NCBI RefSeq assembly: GCF_005406225.1 | Contig: NZ_NXLY01000001.1 | Span: 124,001 to 188,000 of the forward strand | Source of the DNA: Campylobacter taeniopygiae | GTDB taxonomy: Bacteria > Campylobacterota > Campylobacteria > Campylobacterales > Campylobacteraceae | Direction of reading: 5' to 3' | DNA: 64,000 nt | Shown here: in pieces, positions 1-9,725 of the stretch | How the letters are laid out: every line of letters begins with the position of its first letter | Position numbering within the stretch: position 1 is the first letter of the stretch | The notes under the pieces: generated by a model | Seen by the model: the letters and a program-made list of their open reading frames with translations, nothing else | The model's database searches: none | What the model was told of the DNA's origin: nothing | Translations under genes and position numbers: made by a program

Positions 1-828
1 CCCCGCATTTGCAAAAGCAAATAAAGGCAAAATAACAAAATTGAGCCAAAATTTTAAACTTTCATAAATATCTTCTAAAAAAGGTTTGCCTTCTTTAGTA
101 ACCATAGGGATAAAAAAAGCTGTAATGATTCCTGCTAAAGTAGCATGCACTCCACTTTTTAAAACACTGATCCAAAGAATTAACGAACAAATAAAATAAA
201 AAGATTTCCGCGTAATACCAAAAACATTAAGCATAAGCATTATAAAAATAACAATTGTAGCAATGATAAAAGCAAAAATAGAAAGTTTGGTGGTATAAAA
301 AATTGCGATAATTAAAATAGCCCCAACATCATCGAAAATCGCTAAAGAAAGTAAAAAAATTTTCAAACTCGATGGAATATATTTTCCGCACATCATCAAT
401 ATCGCTAAAGCAAAAGCGGTATCTGTAGCTGTTGGGATAGCCCAACCTTTAAGGGTATATATATCGCCTAAATTAACCAAAGTAAAAAATAAAGCAGGGA
501 TTAATATACCTCCTAAAGCCGCTATAAAAGGCAATACTATATTTTTAGGATTTTTAAAATCTCCATGTAAAAATTCTTTTTTAAGCTCAAGACCTATTGC
601 AAAGAAAAAAATCGAAATGAGTCCATCATTTACCCAAAGCAAAAAAGGCTTATTAAGTTCAAATTCGCCAACACTAAATCCCACTTTTAAATTAAGAAGA
701 CTACGATAATGTTCACTAAAAAATCCATTTTGGATCAATAAAGCAAGTAAAGTAGAAACAATAAGTAAAATTCCGCCAAAAGCTTCGCTTAAAATGAGAG
801 TTTTTAATTTTTGAAAAACACCATTCAT
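1..828 (-). CDS. nhaA: Na+/H+ antiporter NhaA (C-terminus outside window)
   Basis: Inner-membrane Na+/H+ antiporter, seen from its start to residue 276 where the window ends. The translation begins [19 protein letters not shown] and carries NhaA hallmarks: the [11 protein letters not shown] segment, [13 protein letters not shown], and IFDDVGAI with the paired aspartates that bind the ion in this family, followed by [11 protein letters not shown]. Several hydrophobic helices are visible. The start ATG overlaps the TGA of the upstream nhaA copy (ATGA), so the two are translationally coupled. It is a diverged tandem paralogue of that copy. Role from family knowledge: sodium extrusion and pH homeostasis. 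Confidence 0.93.
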   Translation of the reverse strand, partial: MNGVFQKLKTLILSEAFGGILLIVSTLLALLIQNGFFSEHYRSLLNLKVGFSVGEFELNKPFLLWVNDGLISIFFFAIGLELKKEFLHGDFKNPKNIVLPFIAALGGILIPALFFTLVNLGDIYTLKGWAIPTATDTAFALAILMMCGKYIPSSLKIFLLSLAIFDDVGAILIIAIFYTTKLSIFAFIIATIVIFIMLMLNVFGITRKSFYFICSLILWISVLKSGVHATLAGIITAFFIPMVTKEGKPFLEDIYESLKFWLNFVILPLFAFANAG

Positions 829-1973
829 TTGATTATCTTAAGATATATAAAGCCGATTAAGGCACTGATGAAACTCGCTAATAAAATAGCTAATTTATCA
901 GCATGTTCAAAAATATCACTATTTTTATACGCTAAACCATCGATAAATAAACTCATAGTAAAGCCTATGCCTGTTAAAATACAAACTCCATAAAATTTGG
1001 AATATTTTATATTTTCAGGAAGTTTTGCAAGTTTTAATTTGATAGCAAGATAACAAAAAGAAAAAACCCCTAATTGTTTTCCCAAAAATAAACCTAGCAT
1101 AATTCCAAGACTTACAGGTGAAACTAAAACACTCGCATCCATATCTTTAATATCAACCCCTGCGTTTGCAAAAGCAAATAAAGGCAAAATAAAATAAATC
1201 ACCCAAGGATTTAAATCCTTTAAAACTGCATGCAAATAAGGTTTTTTATCGGATGTATCTAAAGGTATAAATAAAGCTATAATCACCCCTGCTAAAGTAG
1301 CATGTACTCCACTTTTAAGCATTGCTACCCACAAAATCACTCCGATTAAAACATATAAGGATAAGTGTGTAAAATGAAGATAATTTAATACAAATAAAAC
1401 CAAGATACATAAAAAACAAATTACAATAGCCAAAAATGAGAGTTGATCCGTATAAAATAATGCGATAATAATAATTGCACCCAAATCATCAAAGATAGCC
1501 AAAGAAAGTAAAAATAACTTTAAGCTCGATGGAATTTTATTTCCTAAAAGCATTAAAATTCCCACTGCAAATGCTATATCTGTAGCTGTTGGAATAGCCC
1601 AACCTTGCATAGCAAAATCATGGGAATGATTGATTAAAGTAAAAATCAAAGCGGGGAAAATCATACCTCCTAAAGCTCCAAATAAAGGTAAAGAAACTGA
1701 TTTTATATTTTTAAGCTGTCCGCGTAAAATTTCATATTTTAACTCAAGGCCGATACAAAGAAAAAATATAGCGATTAATCCATCATTGATCCAAAGTTCT
1801 AAAGACTTTGCGATTTTGAAATTCTCAAAACCTATCGTTAAATTTGCGTGAAAAATTTCTGCATAATAAAAACCAAGAGAAGAATTTTTAAACAATAAAG
1901 CTAAAAGAGTAAAAAATATAAGCAAAATTCCAGGAAAAGTTTCACTTAAAATTATTTTTTTAATTATATGCAT
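825..1973 (-). CDS. nhaA: Na+/H+ antiporter NhaA, full-length
   Basis: Complete NhaA of 382 residues, the usual length. Conserved parts include [11 protein letters not shown] (residues ~61-71), [13 protein letters not shown], the IFDDLGAI ion-binding segment and [11 protein letters not shown]. About 11-12 membrane helices are expected. The start is ATG at 1973, preceded on the minus strand by AGGATGGG. Its stop overlaps the start of the second nhaA. Tandem nhaA genes occur in C. jejuni, so this is probably an old duplication. The C-terminus ends in a short basic tail. Confidence 0.95.
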   Translation of the reverse strand: MHIIKKIILSETFPGILLIFFTLLALLFKNSSLGFYYAEIFHANLTIGFENFKIAKSLELWINDGLIAIFFLCIGLELKYEILRGQLKNIKSVSLPLFGALGGMIFPALIFTLINHSHDFAMQGWAIPTATDIAFAVGILMLLGNKIPSSLKLFLLSLAIFDDLGAIIIIALFYTDQLSFLAIVICFLCILVLFVLNYLHFTHLSLYVLIGVILWVAMLKSGVHATLAGVIIALFIPLDTSDKKPYLHAVLKDLNPWVIYFILPLFAFANAGVDIKDMDASVLVSPVSLGIMLGLFLGKQLGVFSFCYLAIKLKLAKLPENIKYSKFYGVCILTGIGFTMSLFIDGLAYKNSDIFEHADKLAILLASFISALIGFIYLKIIK

Positions 1974-2054
1974 TTATAACCCATCCTAGAACTAAAAATT
2001 ATTTTTGTATGATTATAACTAAAAAATACTAAAGAAATAATTATTTTCAAATAA

Positions 2055-2087
2055 TTTATTAGGATACAAATTGCATCCTAATTGATT
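2055..2087 (-). terminator. Hairpin after the YjfB-like gene
   Basis: The arms TTAGGAT and ATCCTAA (2059-2065 and 2075-2081) enclose a 9-nt loop just past the stop of the small motility gene. The tail on the minus strand is AT-rich rather than a clean U run, so this is a plausible but not strong terminator. Confidence 0.5.
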
Positions 2088-2092
2088 AGATA

Positions 2093-2275
2093 TTAAGCAT
2101 AAATATCTAAACCACTAGAGCTAGAAGCTTGTGGAGCGGAGGCTTCAGAGACATTCTCCATACCTTCAATAAGCTTACTCATTAATGTTTCATTTGTATC
2201 CATAGATTTTTTTAATACTGAAGTATTAACCGCTGTTAATAAGTTTGCATTACTCATGGTTGCATCTGAAATCAT
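2093..2275 (-). CDS. YjfB-family putative motility protein (60 aa)
   Basis: Small soluble protein. Its layout matches the YjfB motility family (about 60 residues, known from Bacillus YjfB): an N-terminal helix, the segment VLKKSMDTNETLMSKLIEGM, and an acidic, Ser-rich end finishing GLDIYA. No signal peptide or membrane segment is seen. The start is set by AAGGAGG a few bases upstream of ATG 2275. A sigma28-like element lies upstream, which fits a late flagellar or motility role. The molecular function is unknown in any organism I can name. Confidence 0.7.
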   Translation of the reverse strand: MISDATMSNANLLTAVNTSVLKKSMDTNETLMSKLIEGMENVSEASAPQASSSSGLDIYA

Positions 2276-2317
2276 AACATCCTCCTTATTTTGATGTAGC
2301 CTTATAAAAGACGTTTA

Positions 2318-2350
2318 AACAATATCGGAAATATTTTTTAAAAATTAATA
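2318..2350 (-). promoter_or_regulatory. Sigma28 (FliA)-like promoter for the YjfB gene
   Basis: The minus strand reads CCGATATTG at 2319-2328, matching the CGATAT -10 core used by Campylobacter FliA. An A/T-rich TTTTTAAAA block lies upstream, with non-ideal spacing. It sits about 45-50 nt ahead of the YjfB-like start codon. Confidence 0.5.
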
Positions 2351-2430
2351 CCTAAATTTTTTAAATATTTTAAAATTTACAATAAAACCTTGTATTTAAA
2401 TTATTTTTTAGTCTTATTTAAGATTGTTGG

Positions 2431-2436
2431 TATTAT
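2431..2436 (+). promoter_or_regulatory. -10 element (extended) for the iron-uptake operon
   Basis: TATTAT preceded by TTGG gives an extended -10 with a predicted start near 2443. That places the Fur-like site directly over the start of transcription. Confidence 0.5.
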
Positions 2437-2444
2437 ACTTCTAT

Positions 2445-2467
2445 ATTGATAATAAATATTATTTTTA
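2445..2467 (+). promoter_or_regulatory. Fur box-like operator
   Basis: The sequence TTGATAATAAATATTATTTT is an imperfect inverted repeat close to the classical Fur box GATAATGATAATCATTATC. It lies between the -10 element and the FTR1 start. The orthologous P19 operon is known to be iron- and Fur-responsive in C. jejuni, so repression by Fe-Fur is the likely function. Confidence 0.6.
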
Positions 2468-2495
2468 TAAATACATGATTTTGGAGCAAATCACA

Positions 2496-4559
2496 ATGAA
2501 AATTTTTAAAATAATGCTTTTTTATTTTTTATTTTTTTCTACAACAGCTGTTTTTGCTAAGGTTGATGATTATATAGCTGAAACAAATATTATTAAAAAT
2601 ATCCTTAGTCAAAGTTTGGATGTATATAAAAAAGGCGATAATGGACAAGCAAAAAAATTAAGCGAAGATGCTTATTTTCAACATTTTGAAAATATGGAAG
2701 GTCCTATAGGTAGAAATATAGGTCGAAAAGCTATCACTATGGAGCGTAAATTCATTAATTTGCGTCGTATGTATAAGGAAAAAGCTCCTTTAGATCAAAT
2801 CAACGCACTCATTGAAAGCCTTTATTATGACTTAGATGAAGTGGCTCCTATTTTACAAAATGGATATAGGTTAAAAGCAGAAGCTAGTCAAACCAATTAT
2901 GATAAAGCAGCGGCTGAAAAATCAAGTTTAGAGGCTAATGCTAAAAGAGAAGCTGATGCTGAAGCTTTAATTGCCCAAATTACAGGTGTTAAACCCAGCT
3001 CAAACAATAATTCTAATATCCAAACTAGTTCATCAAATTTAAAAACCAATGATATCAATTCCGATCTTCAAGCGGCAGCCTCTATGGACGCAAGATTGCA
3101 ATTTATTCTTGATAATATTTCAACCAAATTTACCCTTGCTGCAAATGCTTTTAAAAATGGAAATTATGATGAGAGTAAAAATTTATTAAATGATGCTTTA
3201 TTTAATGATTATCGTAATACAAAAGTTGAAATTCTAATCAATAAATTTACCAAAGCTGGAAATGATCAAAAATTCCAACAAGCTTTAAGAACCTTGATAC
3301 GTGAAATTGATGATAGAAAACTTGATGAAAAAAAATTAAGAGATGGTTTAGATGGCATAGAACAACAGCTTTTTGATACATTTTTACAAATTCCAAATTC
3401 AGAACTTTCAAAATTAAGACTAAAAGGTTTTAACGATGAAAATCAAGGAAAAGATTACGCTAAAGTCGGAGATGATATCAAACTTGCCTTAAATGAAATT
3501 TTAAATAATTACGATGGTTTTAATATTTCAGCTATCAATGATTTACAAAATACCTATTTAGATATTTTTGAAGCCAGTGGAATGGAAAATAAAATAGGTG
3601 CTGTTGATAGCAATTTGAAATTAAAAATCGAAAGTTTATTTTCTCAAAGTGTTGCATTAATCAAAAATAGTGCCGATAAAAAAGAACTTAAAGCTACTTT
3701 TGATGAATTAGAAAAATTCATCCAACAAGGTATAGATAAAATTCAAGATTCTACGCCTTATTCTCTTTTTATATGGGCTTTAGGAATTATCATACGCGAA
3801 GGTTTAGAAGCTTTAATTATCGTTGTTGCTATCGTATCTTATCTTGTTCAAAGTGGCAATAAAAATCGCCTCAATATAGCCTATAGCGCACTTTTTACCG
3901 GAATCATACTCAGCTTTATTACAGCTTTTGCTGTCTCTTGGCTTTTTAAAGAAAATGCGGGGCAAAGTAGAGAACTTATAGAAGGCATTACTATGCTTAT
4001 AGCTGTTCTTTTATTATTTTATGTTGGATTTTGGTTGCTTTCAAACGCACAAAATAAAAAATGGGCTAGTTTTATCAAGCAAGGTGCAATTGATGCTATT
4101 TCAAACAATAGCGCAAAAACACTTTGGATTACCGTTTTTCTAGCTGTTTATAGAGAAGGTGCGGAAACGGTTCTTTTTTATCAAGCTTTGCTTTTTGATG
4201 CAAAAACCAGTACGGATTTAAGTGCTATATTTGGGGGACTTGGACTTGGAATTTTAATTTTAATTGTTTTATATTTTCTTTTAAAAGCAGGAGCTATTCG
4301 CATCCCTGTTAAGCAATTTTTTTATATCACCTCTTATATAATCTTTTATATGGTATTTGTTTTTACAGGCAAGGGCATAGCAGAGCTTATAGAAGGAAAA
4401 ATCATCCTTCCTAGTTTAGTTCTTATGAATTTTGAACCTATATTATGGCTTGGAATTTATCCTTACTATGAAACTTTAATTCCTCAATTTATAGTATTAA
4501 TTTTATTGATTATTGGTATTTTAATCACAAAACAAATTTCAAAAAAAGGAGTAAAATGA
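2496..4559 (+). CDS. FTR1-family iron permease
   Basis: Iron permease of the FTR1/EfeU type, about 687 residues from the chosen start ATG 2496, which has GGAG nine bases upstream and opens MKIFKIMLFYFLFFSTTAVFA, a signal peptide. A long periplasmic helical region (residues ~25-420) precedes the membrane domain. Both REGxE iron-binding motifs are present: REGLEALIIVVAIVSYL and, further on, REGAETVLFY. Seven or so helices fill the C-terminus. It is the first gene of the P19 operon and overlaps p19 by ATGA. It probably moves iron across the inner membrane in partnership with P19 and the downstream genes. Confidence 0.93.
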   Translation: MKIFKIMLFYFLFFSTTAVFAKVDDYIAETNIIKNILSQSLDVYKKGDNGQAKKLSEDAYFQHFENMEGPIGRNIGRKAITMERKFINLRRMYKEKAPLDQINALIESLYYDLDEVAPILQNGYRLKAEASQTNYDKAAAEKSSLEANAKREADAEALIAQITGVKPSSNNNSNIQTSSSNLKTNDINSDLQAAASMDARLQFILDNISTKFTLAANAFKNGNYDESKNLLNDALFNDYRNTKVEILINKFTKAGNDQKFQQALRTLIREIDDRKLDEKKLRDGLDGIEQQLFDTFLQIPNSELSKLRLKGFNDENQGKDYAKVGDDIKLALNEILNNYDGFNISAINDLQNTYLDIFEASGMENKIGAVDSNLKLKIESLFSQSVALIKNSADKKELKATFDELEKFIQQGIDKIQDSTPYSLFIWALGIIIREGLEALIIVVAIVSYLVQSGNKNRLNIAYSALFTGIILSFITAFAVSWLFKENAGQSRELIEGITMLIAVLLLFYVGFWLLSNAQNKKWASFIKQGAIDAISNNSAKTLWITVFLAVYREGAETVLFYQALLFDAKTSTDLSAIFGGLGLGILILIVLYFLLKAGAIRIPVKQFFYITSYIIFYMVFVFTGKGIAELIEGKIILPSLVLMNFEPILWLGIYPYYETLIPQFIVLILLIIGILITKQISKKGVK

Positions 4560-5092
4560 AAAAAATTTTATCAAGCGTTGCTATAGCAGCGATTGCAAGT
4601 ATCAATCTTTTTGCAGGTGAAGTGCCAATTGGCGATCCAAAAGAATTAAATGGGATGGAAATAGCCGCTGTTTATCTTCAACCAATCGAAATGGAACCAA
4701 GAGGAATTGATCTTGCAGCATCTTTAGCAGATATTCACTTAGAAGCAGATATTCACGCAACTAAAAATAATCCTAATGGCTTTCCTGAAGGATTTTGGAT
4801 GCCTTATCTAACCATAGCTTATGAACTTAAAAATACAGATACTGGAGCCATTAAACGCGGAACTTTAATGCCTATGGTTGCGGATGATGGTCCTCATTAT
4901 GGTGCTAATATCGCTATGGAAAAAGACAAAAAAGGTGGTTTTGGAGTGGGTAATTATGAACTCACTTTTTATATTTCAAATCCTGAAAAACAAGGATTTG
5001 GACGCCATGTTGATGAAGAAACTGGCGTAGGTAAATGGTTTGAACCTTTTAAAGTTGATTACAAATTTAAATACACAGGCACACCTAAATAA
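4556..5092 (+). CDS. p19: P19 periplasmic iron/copper-binding protein
   Basis: Periplasmic P19 (178 residues) with signal peptide MKKILSSVAIAAIASINLFA, then the Tp34/P19 fold region GEVPIGDPKELNGMEIAAVYLQP. Candidate metal ligands known in this family are visible: the Glu/Met/His of LQPIEMEPRG, HLEADIHATKNN and the His of GPHYGAN. P19 of C. jejuni binds copper and is needed for growth under iron limitation. Translation is coupled to the FTR1 gene by an ATGA overlap, and a strong hairpin follows. Confidence 0.96.
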   Translation: MKKILSSVAIAAIASINLFAGEVPIGDPKELNGMEIAAVYLQPIEMEPRGIDLAASLADIHLEADIHATKNNPNGFPEGFWMPYLTIAYELKNTDTGAIKRGTLMPMVADDGPHYGANIAMEKDKKGGFGVGNYELTFYISNPEKQGFGRHVDEETGVGKWFEPFKVDYKFKYTGTPK

Positions 5093-5100
5093 TTCCCAAA

Positions 5101-5135
5101 TTTTTAGAAATTCTTAATAATAGAATTTCTAAAAA
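5101..5135 (+). terminator. Hairpin after p19
   Basis: A perfect 13-bp inverted repeat (arms TTTTTAGAAATTC and its complement, 9-nt loop) lies directly after p19. It could end or attenuate transcription, so expression of the following genes may partly rely on their own promoter. Confidence 0.65.
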
Positions 5136-5237
5136 TACTTCTTATTCTTTAAAAAATAAAATCTTAATTAATTTTAATATCTTAAAAATCTTTATACAAA
5201 AATTTATTTATTTTTTACACTTGTTAAAGTTTTTTAT

Positions 5238-5260
5238 GTAATAATAACTCTTATCAATAT
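5238..5260 (+). promoter_or_regulatory. Possible second Fur-like site before the DUF2318 gene
   Basis: TAATAATAACTCTTATCAAT shows partial Fur-box symmetry (about 11 of 18 positions against the E. coli consensus on the minus strand) and sits about 20-40 bases before the next gene. Weak evidence alone; it gains weight because the upstream operon has a better site. Confidence 0.35.
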
Positions 5261-5276
5261 AAAAAAGTGAAAGATT

Positions 5277-6680
5277 ATGAGCATATATTTTGTCAATTTT
5301 ATTTCCAATATTTTGCCCTTAAGCGTTTTAATAGCTTTTATAAATCCTGACAAAAAATACATTACAAAAAGCTTTATAGCGGTTTTTTTAGGGTTTTTAT
5401 TTGGGTATTTTGCATTTTTTATATCCGCACAATTTTTAAAAACTGATAATTTGATATTTAATCTCAATTTTATTTTTATAGCTTCTTTACTTGCAAGTTT
5501 TATATTTTATTTTTGGGAAAAAGTTAAAGTTTTAAACTTAGTTTTATCGACCGTTTTAAGTTTTTGCATAGCTTTAAATTATTATTACATCAATCAAGAT
5601 TTGCCTATATTTAGCAATTCTTTATTGGATAGTCAAACAATTACATCTTTAGGTTTTATATTCTTAGCTTTCATTATTTGTATTTTAATCTTTTTCTTTT
5701 TAAGATGGCAAAAAACAATCAATAAAAAAGCAAGTTTTGTTGTCTTTTGTATCGTTATCTTTGTAGAAATGGATCGTGCTTTAGCTAACATCTTACTCAC
5801 TTTGATGAGAAATTCAATTATTGATACTGAAACTTTTTTAATTAGCTTTGTTGGAAAAAGCAATTATTTTGGTACTTTTAAAATTTATCTTTATATCATT
5901 TTAATCCTTATTCTTGCTTTTTTAAGTTTAAAAATTCGCCAAAACAATATCAATAAGCATACGATTTTAGATATTAAGTATCGCAAAGATAAGGCAAAAA
6001 ATCATCTAATCAATTCTTATTTTTCAAGCGTTTTTATAAGCTGTATAGTTAGTTTTTGTATTGTTTTGTATTTTTTTATGATCAGTTCTAAACCTTTGGT
6101 TATAGATGAACCTAAAGAAATTTTACCTAACGCTGAGGGTAAATTTATCTTTGATGTGGCTCTTTTAAGGGATAATAAACTTCATAGGTTTGCCTATGTA
6201 ACAGCTGAAGGTAAGGTTGTGAGATTTTTTCTAATCAATAAAAGAGAAGATAGGGACTCTCCTGTTGCTGTTTTTGATGCTTGTATGATTTGCGGAGATA
6301 TGGGGTATATTAAAAAAGATGGGGAATTAATCTGCATTTCTTGCAATGTCCGTATTTTTCTACCAAGCTTAGGTAAATCAGGTGGTTGCAATCCTATTCC
6401 TTTAAAATATACTTATGATGGTAAAAATATTATTATTGATGCAAAAGATGTCATTGCTGGATCTAATTATTTTAATCAAATCAAAGAAATTCAAGTTAGC
6501 GATCCTGTTTCAAAAGATAAACTGATTAACATAAAAGCACCTTTTTCTTATAGTTATAAAGGAATTACTTATTATTTTATCAATGAAAAAAACTATGAAG
6601 AATTTAAAAAAGATCCTTTAAAATTTATTGGGGATACAGAAGCTAAGTTTTTAATCCAAAGGAGAAGCGATGTTAGCTAA
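5277..6680 (+). CDS. DUF2318 membrane protein of the iron operon
   Basis: 467 residues. About eight hydrophobic helices (residues 1-275) are followed by a periplasmic DUF2318 domain with two CxxC pairs, CMICGDMGY and CISCNVRIF, then GKSGGCNPIPL. Cysteine pairs of this kind suggest metal binding or electron transfer, and the domain is typical of FTR1-linked iron systems. The start MSIYFVNF follows a weak GTGAAAG. The end overlaps the next permease by 11 bases, so it belongs to one operon with the genes downstream. Confidence 0.85.
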   Translation: MSIYFVNFISNILPLSVLIAFINPDKKYITKSFIAVFLGFLFGYFAFFISAQFLKTDNLIFNLNFIFIASLLASFIFYFWEKVKVLNLVLSTVLSFCIALNYYYINQDLPIFSNSLLDSQTITSLGFIFLAFIICILIFFFLRWQKTINKKASFVVFCIVIFVEMDRALANILLTLMRNSIIDTETFLISFVGKSNYFGTFKIYLYIILILILAFLSLKIRQNNINKHTILDIKYRKDKAKNHLINSYFSSVFISCIVSFCIVLYFFMISSKPLVIDEPKEILPNAEGKFIFDVALLRDNKLHRFAYVTAEGKVVRFFLINKREDRDSPVAVFDACMICGDMGYIKKDGELICISCNVRIFLPSLGKSGGCNPIPLKYTYDGKNIIIDAKDVIAGSNYFNQIKEIQVSDPVSKDKLINIKAPFSYSYKGITYYFINEKNYEEFKKDPLKFIGDTEAKFLIQRRSDVS

Positions 6681-7965
6681 AATAATCCTTAGTTCTATTT
6701 TTAAAAATAAAATTCAAAAATTCTTAGCTTTTCTTACTTGTTTTTTAGCCACTCTTTTGCTTTGCATCATGCTAAATATTACTTTAAGTATAGGCAATGA
6801 AGTCACAGAACAATTAAAAAGTTATGGATCAAATATACTAGTTTTACCTAAAGGTTCTAACTTAAACATTGAAATAGGCAATGAAATTTATGAACCCTTA
6901 AAAAATAAAAACTATCTTGAAGAGAAAAATTTATATATGATTAAAGATATTTATTGGCGTAATAACATCACTGCCCTAGCCCCATTTTTAGATGGTAAAA
7001 TCACTGTTAAAAATGATGATAAGGCTATAAAAACTCTATTGTATGGGACTTATTTTAGTAAAGCAATTAAAATAAAAGACGATGATGATTTTGTAACAGG
7101 AATTCAAACCCTTTATCCTTATCTTAAAGTAGAAGGAAGCTGGGCAAAAGATGATAGCAATGAAATCATGCTCGGTGAAGATTTGGCTAAAAATTCCAAA
7201 CTAAAAATAGGACAAAATATAACACTCCTTGGAGAAAATAATATTTCAAAAGAAGTTAAGATTGTAGGAATTTTATTGCATACAAATCCTAAAATGTCAA
7301 ATAAAATCATCGCTCCTTTACATCTTGCTCAAGAATTACTTAATAAACAAGGGCTTTATTCAAGCGCTGAAGTTAGAGCTTTTACTATACCTGAATCCTC
7401 ACTTTCTGAAAAAGTACGCCGCTTAGGAGAAGAAAAACTCGATCAAGTTGAATACGATAAATGGTATTGTTCTGCTTATGTAGGTTCTATTGCTAGTCAA
7501 ATCAAAGATGGACTTCCAGGATCTGATGTAAAAGTGCTAAATGCTATAAGCGATGCTCAAAATTTAATCGTTAAAAAAATTCAATCTTTAATGTCAATCA
7601 CCTGCATTATTTGTATTATCATTTCAAGTATAGCTATTTCAAGCCTTATGAATTCAGAAATTCATCGCAGAAAAAAAGAAATAGGCCTTTTAAAAGTCCT
7701 TGGAGCTAATACTTTTCAAATTTATTTGATCTTTTCAAGCGAAAATTTAATTGTAGCTTTTATCGCTGCAATTTTTGGATTTGTATTTGGCATAGGAGTT
7801 TCAGAAATCATCAGTCTTAATATTTTTGGTTATTTTATCAATATTGCTTTTATCGCTTTACCTTTGAGTCTTATTTTTGCTGGCTTAATAGCTATAATTG
7901 GCTGCTTAATCCCTATAAGAAATATTTCCAATCTTTCTCCAGTAGAGGTGCTTTATGGAAAATAG
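6670..7965 (+). CDS. ABC transporter permease, FtsX/MacB type (first)
   Basis: Inner-membrane permease of 431 residues. One N-terminal helix (residues ~18-40) is followed by a large periplasmic MacB-core region and three C-terminal helices, with the FtsX-domain segment RRKKEIGLLKVLGA at about residue 336. AAGGAG stands just before ATG 6670. It overlaps both neighbours by a few bases. With the second permease and the ATPase it forms a heterodimeric MacB-like transporter. In this operon the cargo is probably linked to iron, but this is inferred from context. Confidence 0.88.
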   Translation: MLAKIILSSIFKNKIQKFLAFLTCFLATLLLCIMLNITLSIGNEVTEQLKSYGSNILVLPKGSNLNIEIGNEIYEPLKNKNYLEEKNLYMIKDIYWRNNITALAPFLDGKITVKNDDKAIKTLLYGTYFSKAIKIKDDDDFVTGIQTLYPYLKVEGSWAKDDSNEIMLGEDLAKNSKLKIGQNITLLGENNISKEVKIVGILLHTNPKMSNKIIAPLHLAQELLNKQGLYSSAEVRAFTIPESSLSEKVRRLGEEKLDQVEYDKWYCSAYVGSIASQIKDGLPGSDVKVLNAISDAQNLIVKKIQSLMSITCIICIIISSIAISSLMNSEIHRRKKEIGLLKVLGANTFQIYLIFSSENLIVAFIAAIFGFVFGIGVSEIISLNIFGYFINIAFIALPLSLIFAGLIAIIGCLIPIRNISNLSPVEVLYGK

Positions 7966-9076
7966 ATTTTTTCTAAATGAACTTTTTAAAAGTCTTAGTT
8001 TTTCTTATCAAAGACTTTTTATCATTATTTTATCCATTTTCATAGGTGCCTTAACTTGCTCAGCATTTTTAAATATCTATTTTGACATAGATACAAAACT
8101 TTCTAAAGAACTCAAAGCTTACGGGGCAAATGTGATTATAAGCTCTAAAAATATGGATGAAAATTTTATCTCTAACGCTAAATATGAAGAAATTAAACAG
8201 AAATTAAAAGCTAGGGCTTTAACTCCATTTTTATATGAATTTTTAAATTTAGGTAGCACAAGTGCGGTTGTTTTAGGAACAGATTTTAAAGCCTTAAGAC
8301 TGACTAAACCTTTTTTAGAGATAAAAGATGGAAGTTTTTCTTTAAGAGATTTTAGTGATAATTCTGTTTTTTTAGGTATTAATCTAGCCAAACAATTAGA
8401 TCTTAAAGTAGGAAATGAGCTGCAAATTTATAATCCAAATAATGGAAAAAGTGTTAAATTAACCATAAAAGCTATATTTTCAAGCAATGATGAATTCGAT
8501 GGTATAGCCTTAGCGTCTTTAAATGTGATTCAAAATTTAAGCGATACACAAGGTATTAATTATGCTAATGCTATAGTCGATGGTGATTTTCAAAGCGTTT
8601 GGAATAAAACTCAAGCTATCAGCGATCATACTATTAACGCTAAACCTATATCATCGGTATCTTTAAGTGAAAATTTGGTTCTTAAAAAAATAAAAACCTT
8701 AATGTTTTTAATCGTCATTATTGTTTTAATCATAGTCACAACCAGTGTTAATACCACGCTAAGCTCTATCATATTTTCTAGAAAAAAAGAAATTGCTTTG
8801 CGTTTAGCTTTAGGAGCTAAAAAGAGAGAAATTTTTAAACTTTTTGCAAGTGAGTGTTTTATTGTGAGCTTAATAGCAAGCATTATAGGGGCATTTTGTG
8901 GAATATTTTTAGCCAATATTTTTGGTTATTTAATTTTTAATTCCAGTATTGACTTTAGATTTAAAGCGGTATTAATATCTATCATTATTTCTTTGGCTTT
9001 TGCTTTTTTTGCCGCTTTTTTACCTATAAAAAAGGCTTTAAAAATTAATATTTGTGATAATTTGAAAGGTGATTAA
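7955..9076 (+). CDS. ABC transporter permease, FtsX/MacB type (second)
   Basis: 373 residues with the same plan as its neighbour: one N-terminal helix (residues 20-45), a periplasmic core including GANVIISSKNMDEN, and an FtsX domain with RKKEIALRLALGAKKREI followed by two helices. The sequence is well diverged from the first permease, so the pair is an ancient duplication. Start ATG 7955 lies inside the end of the previous gene, after GAGGTG. Confidence 0.88.
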   Translation: MENRFFLNELFKSLSFSYQRLFIIILSIFIGALTCSAFLNIYFDIDTKLSKELKAYGANVIISSKNMDENFISNAKYEEIKQKLKARALTPFLYEFLNLGSTSAVVLGTDFKALRLTKPFLEIKDGSFSLRDFSDNSVFLGINLAKQLDLKVGNELQIYNPNNGKSVKLTIKAIFSSNDEFDGIALASLNVIQNLSDTQGINYANAIVDGDFQSVWNKTQAISDHTINAKPISSVSLSENLVLKKIKTLMFLIVIIVLIIVTTSVNTTLSSIIFSRKKEIALRLALGAKKREIFKLFASECFIVSLIASIIGAFCGIFLANIFGYLIFNSSIDFRFKAVLISIIISLAFAFFAAFLPIKKALKINICDNLKGD

Positions 9077-9077
9077 A

Positions 9078-9725
9078 ATGAAAGAATTAATAAAAATAAC
9101 AAATCTTAGCAAAAATTTTGGCAAAGTTAAGGCTTTAAATAATATTAATTTAAATGTTTATCAAGGAGAATGGCTTGCCATTATGGGGCCATCAGGAAGT
9201 GGCAAATCCACACTTTTAAATATTTTATCTCTAATGGACACCCCAAGCAGTGGTCAATATATCCTAGATGGGCAAAATTTAGAACAAATTCAAGAAGAGC
9301 AAAAAATACAATTACGCAGAGAGAAAATAGGACTTATATTTCAGCAATTTCATCTTATCCCTTATCTAAATGCTTTAGAAAATGTGATGCTTTCTCAATA
9401 TTATCACTCTTGTATTGATGAAGAAGATGCAAAAATGATGCTTGAAAAAGTTGGTCTTTCACATCGTTTAAATCACCTTCCTAATCAACTAAGCGGAGGG
9501 GAGCAACAAAGAGTTTGTATCGCAAGATCTTTAATCAATAATCCTGAAATTTTACTTGCGGATGAACCCACAGGAAATTTAGATGAAGCCAATGAAGAAA
9601 TCGTTCTTCAAACCCTAAAAAAACTCAAAAATGAAGGAAAAACTATTGTTTTAATCACGCACAATCCAGATTTAGCTAAATTTGCCGATAGAACCATATG
9701 CTTACACCATGGGGTTTTAAAATGA
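9078..9725 (+). CDS. ABC transporter ATP-binding protein, LolD/MacB type
   Basis: ATPase subunit of 215 residues. It has Walker A GPSGSGKS (about residue 40), the Q-loop FQQFHLIPYLNALENV, signature LSGGEQQR, Walker B ILLADEPTG and the switch histidine in LITHNP. I start it at ATG 9078; the in-frame GTG at 9069 is part of the ribosome binding site AAAGGTG. It energises the two FtsX-like permeases immediately upstream. Confidence 0.92.
   Translation: MKELIKITNLSKNFGKVKALNNINLNVYQGEWLAIMGPSGSGKSTLLNILSLMDTPSSGQYILDGQNLEQIQEEQKIQLRREKIGLIFQQFHLIPYLNALENVMLSQYYHSCIDEEDAKMMLEKVGLSHRLNHLPNQLSGGEQQRVCIARSLINNPEILLADEPTGNLDEANEEIVLQTLKKLKNEGKTIVLITHNPDLAKFADRTICLHHGVLK

Noticed and set aside
9170-9418. 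Second reading frame of 82 codons inside the ATPase gene
   Set aside because: It lies entirely within the clear ABC ATPase in another frame, has no ribosome site and no family features.
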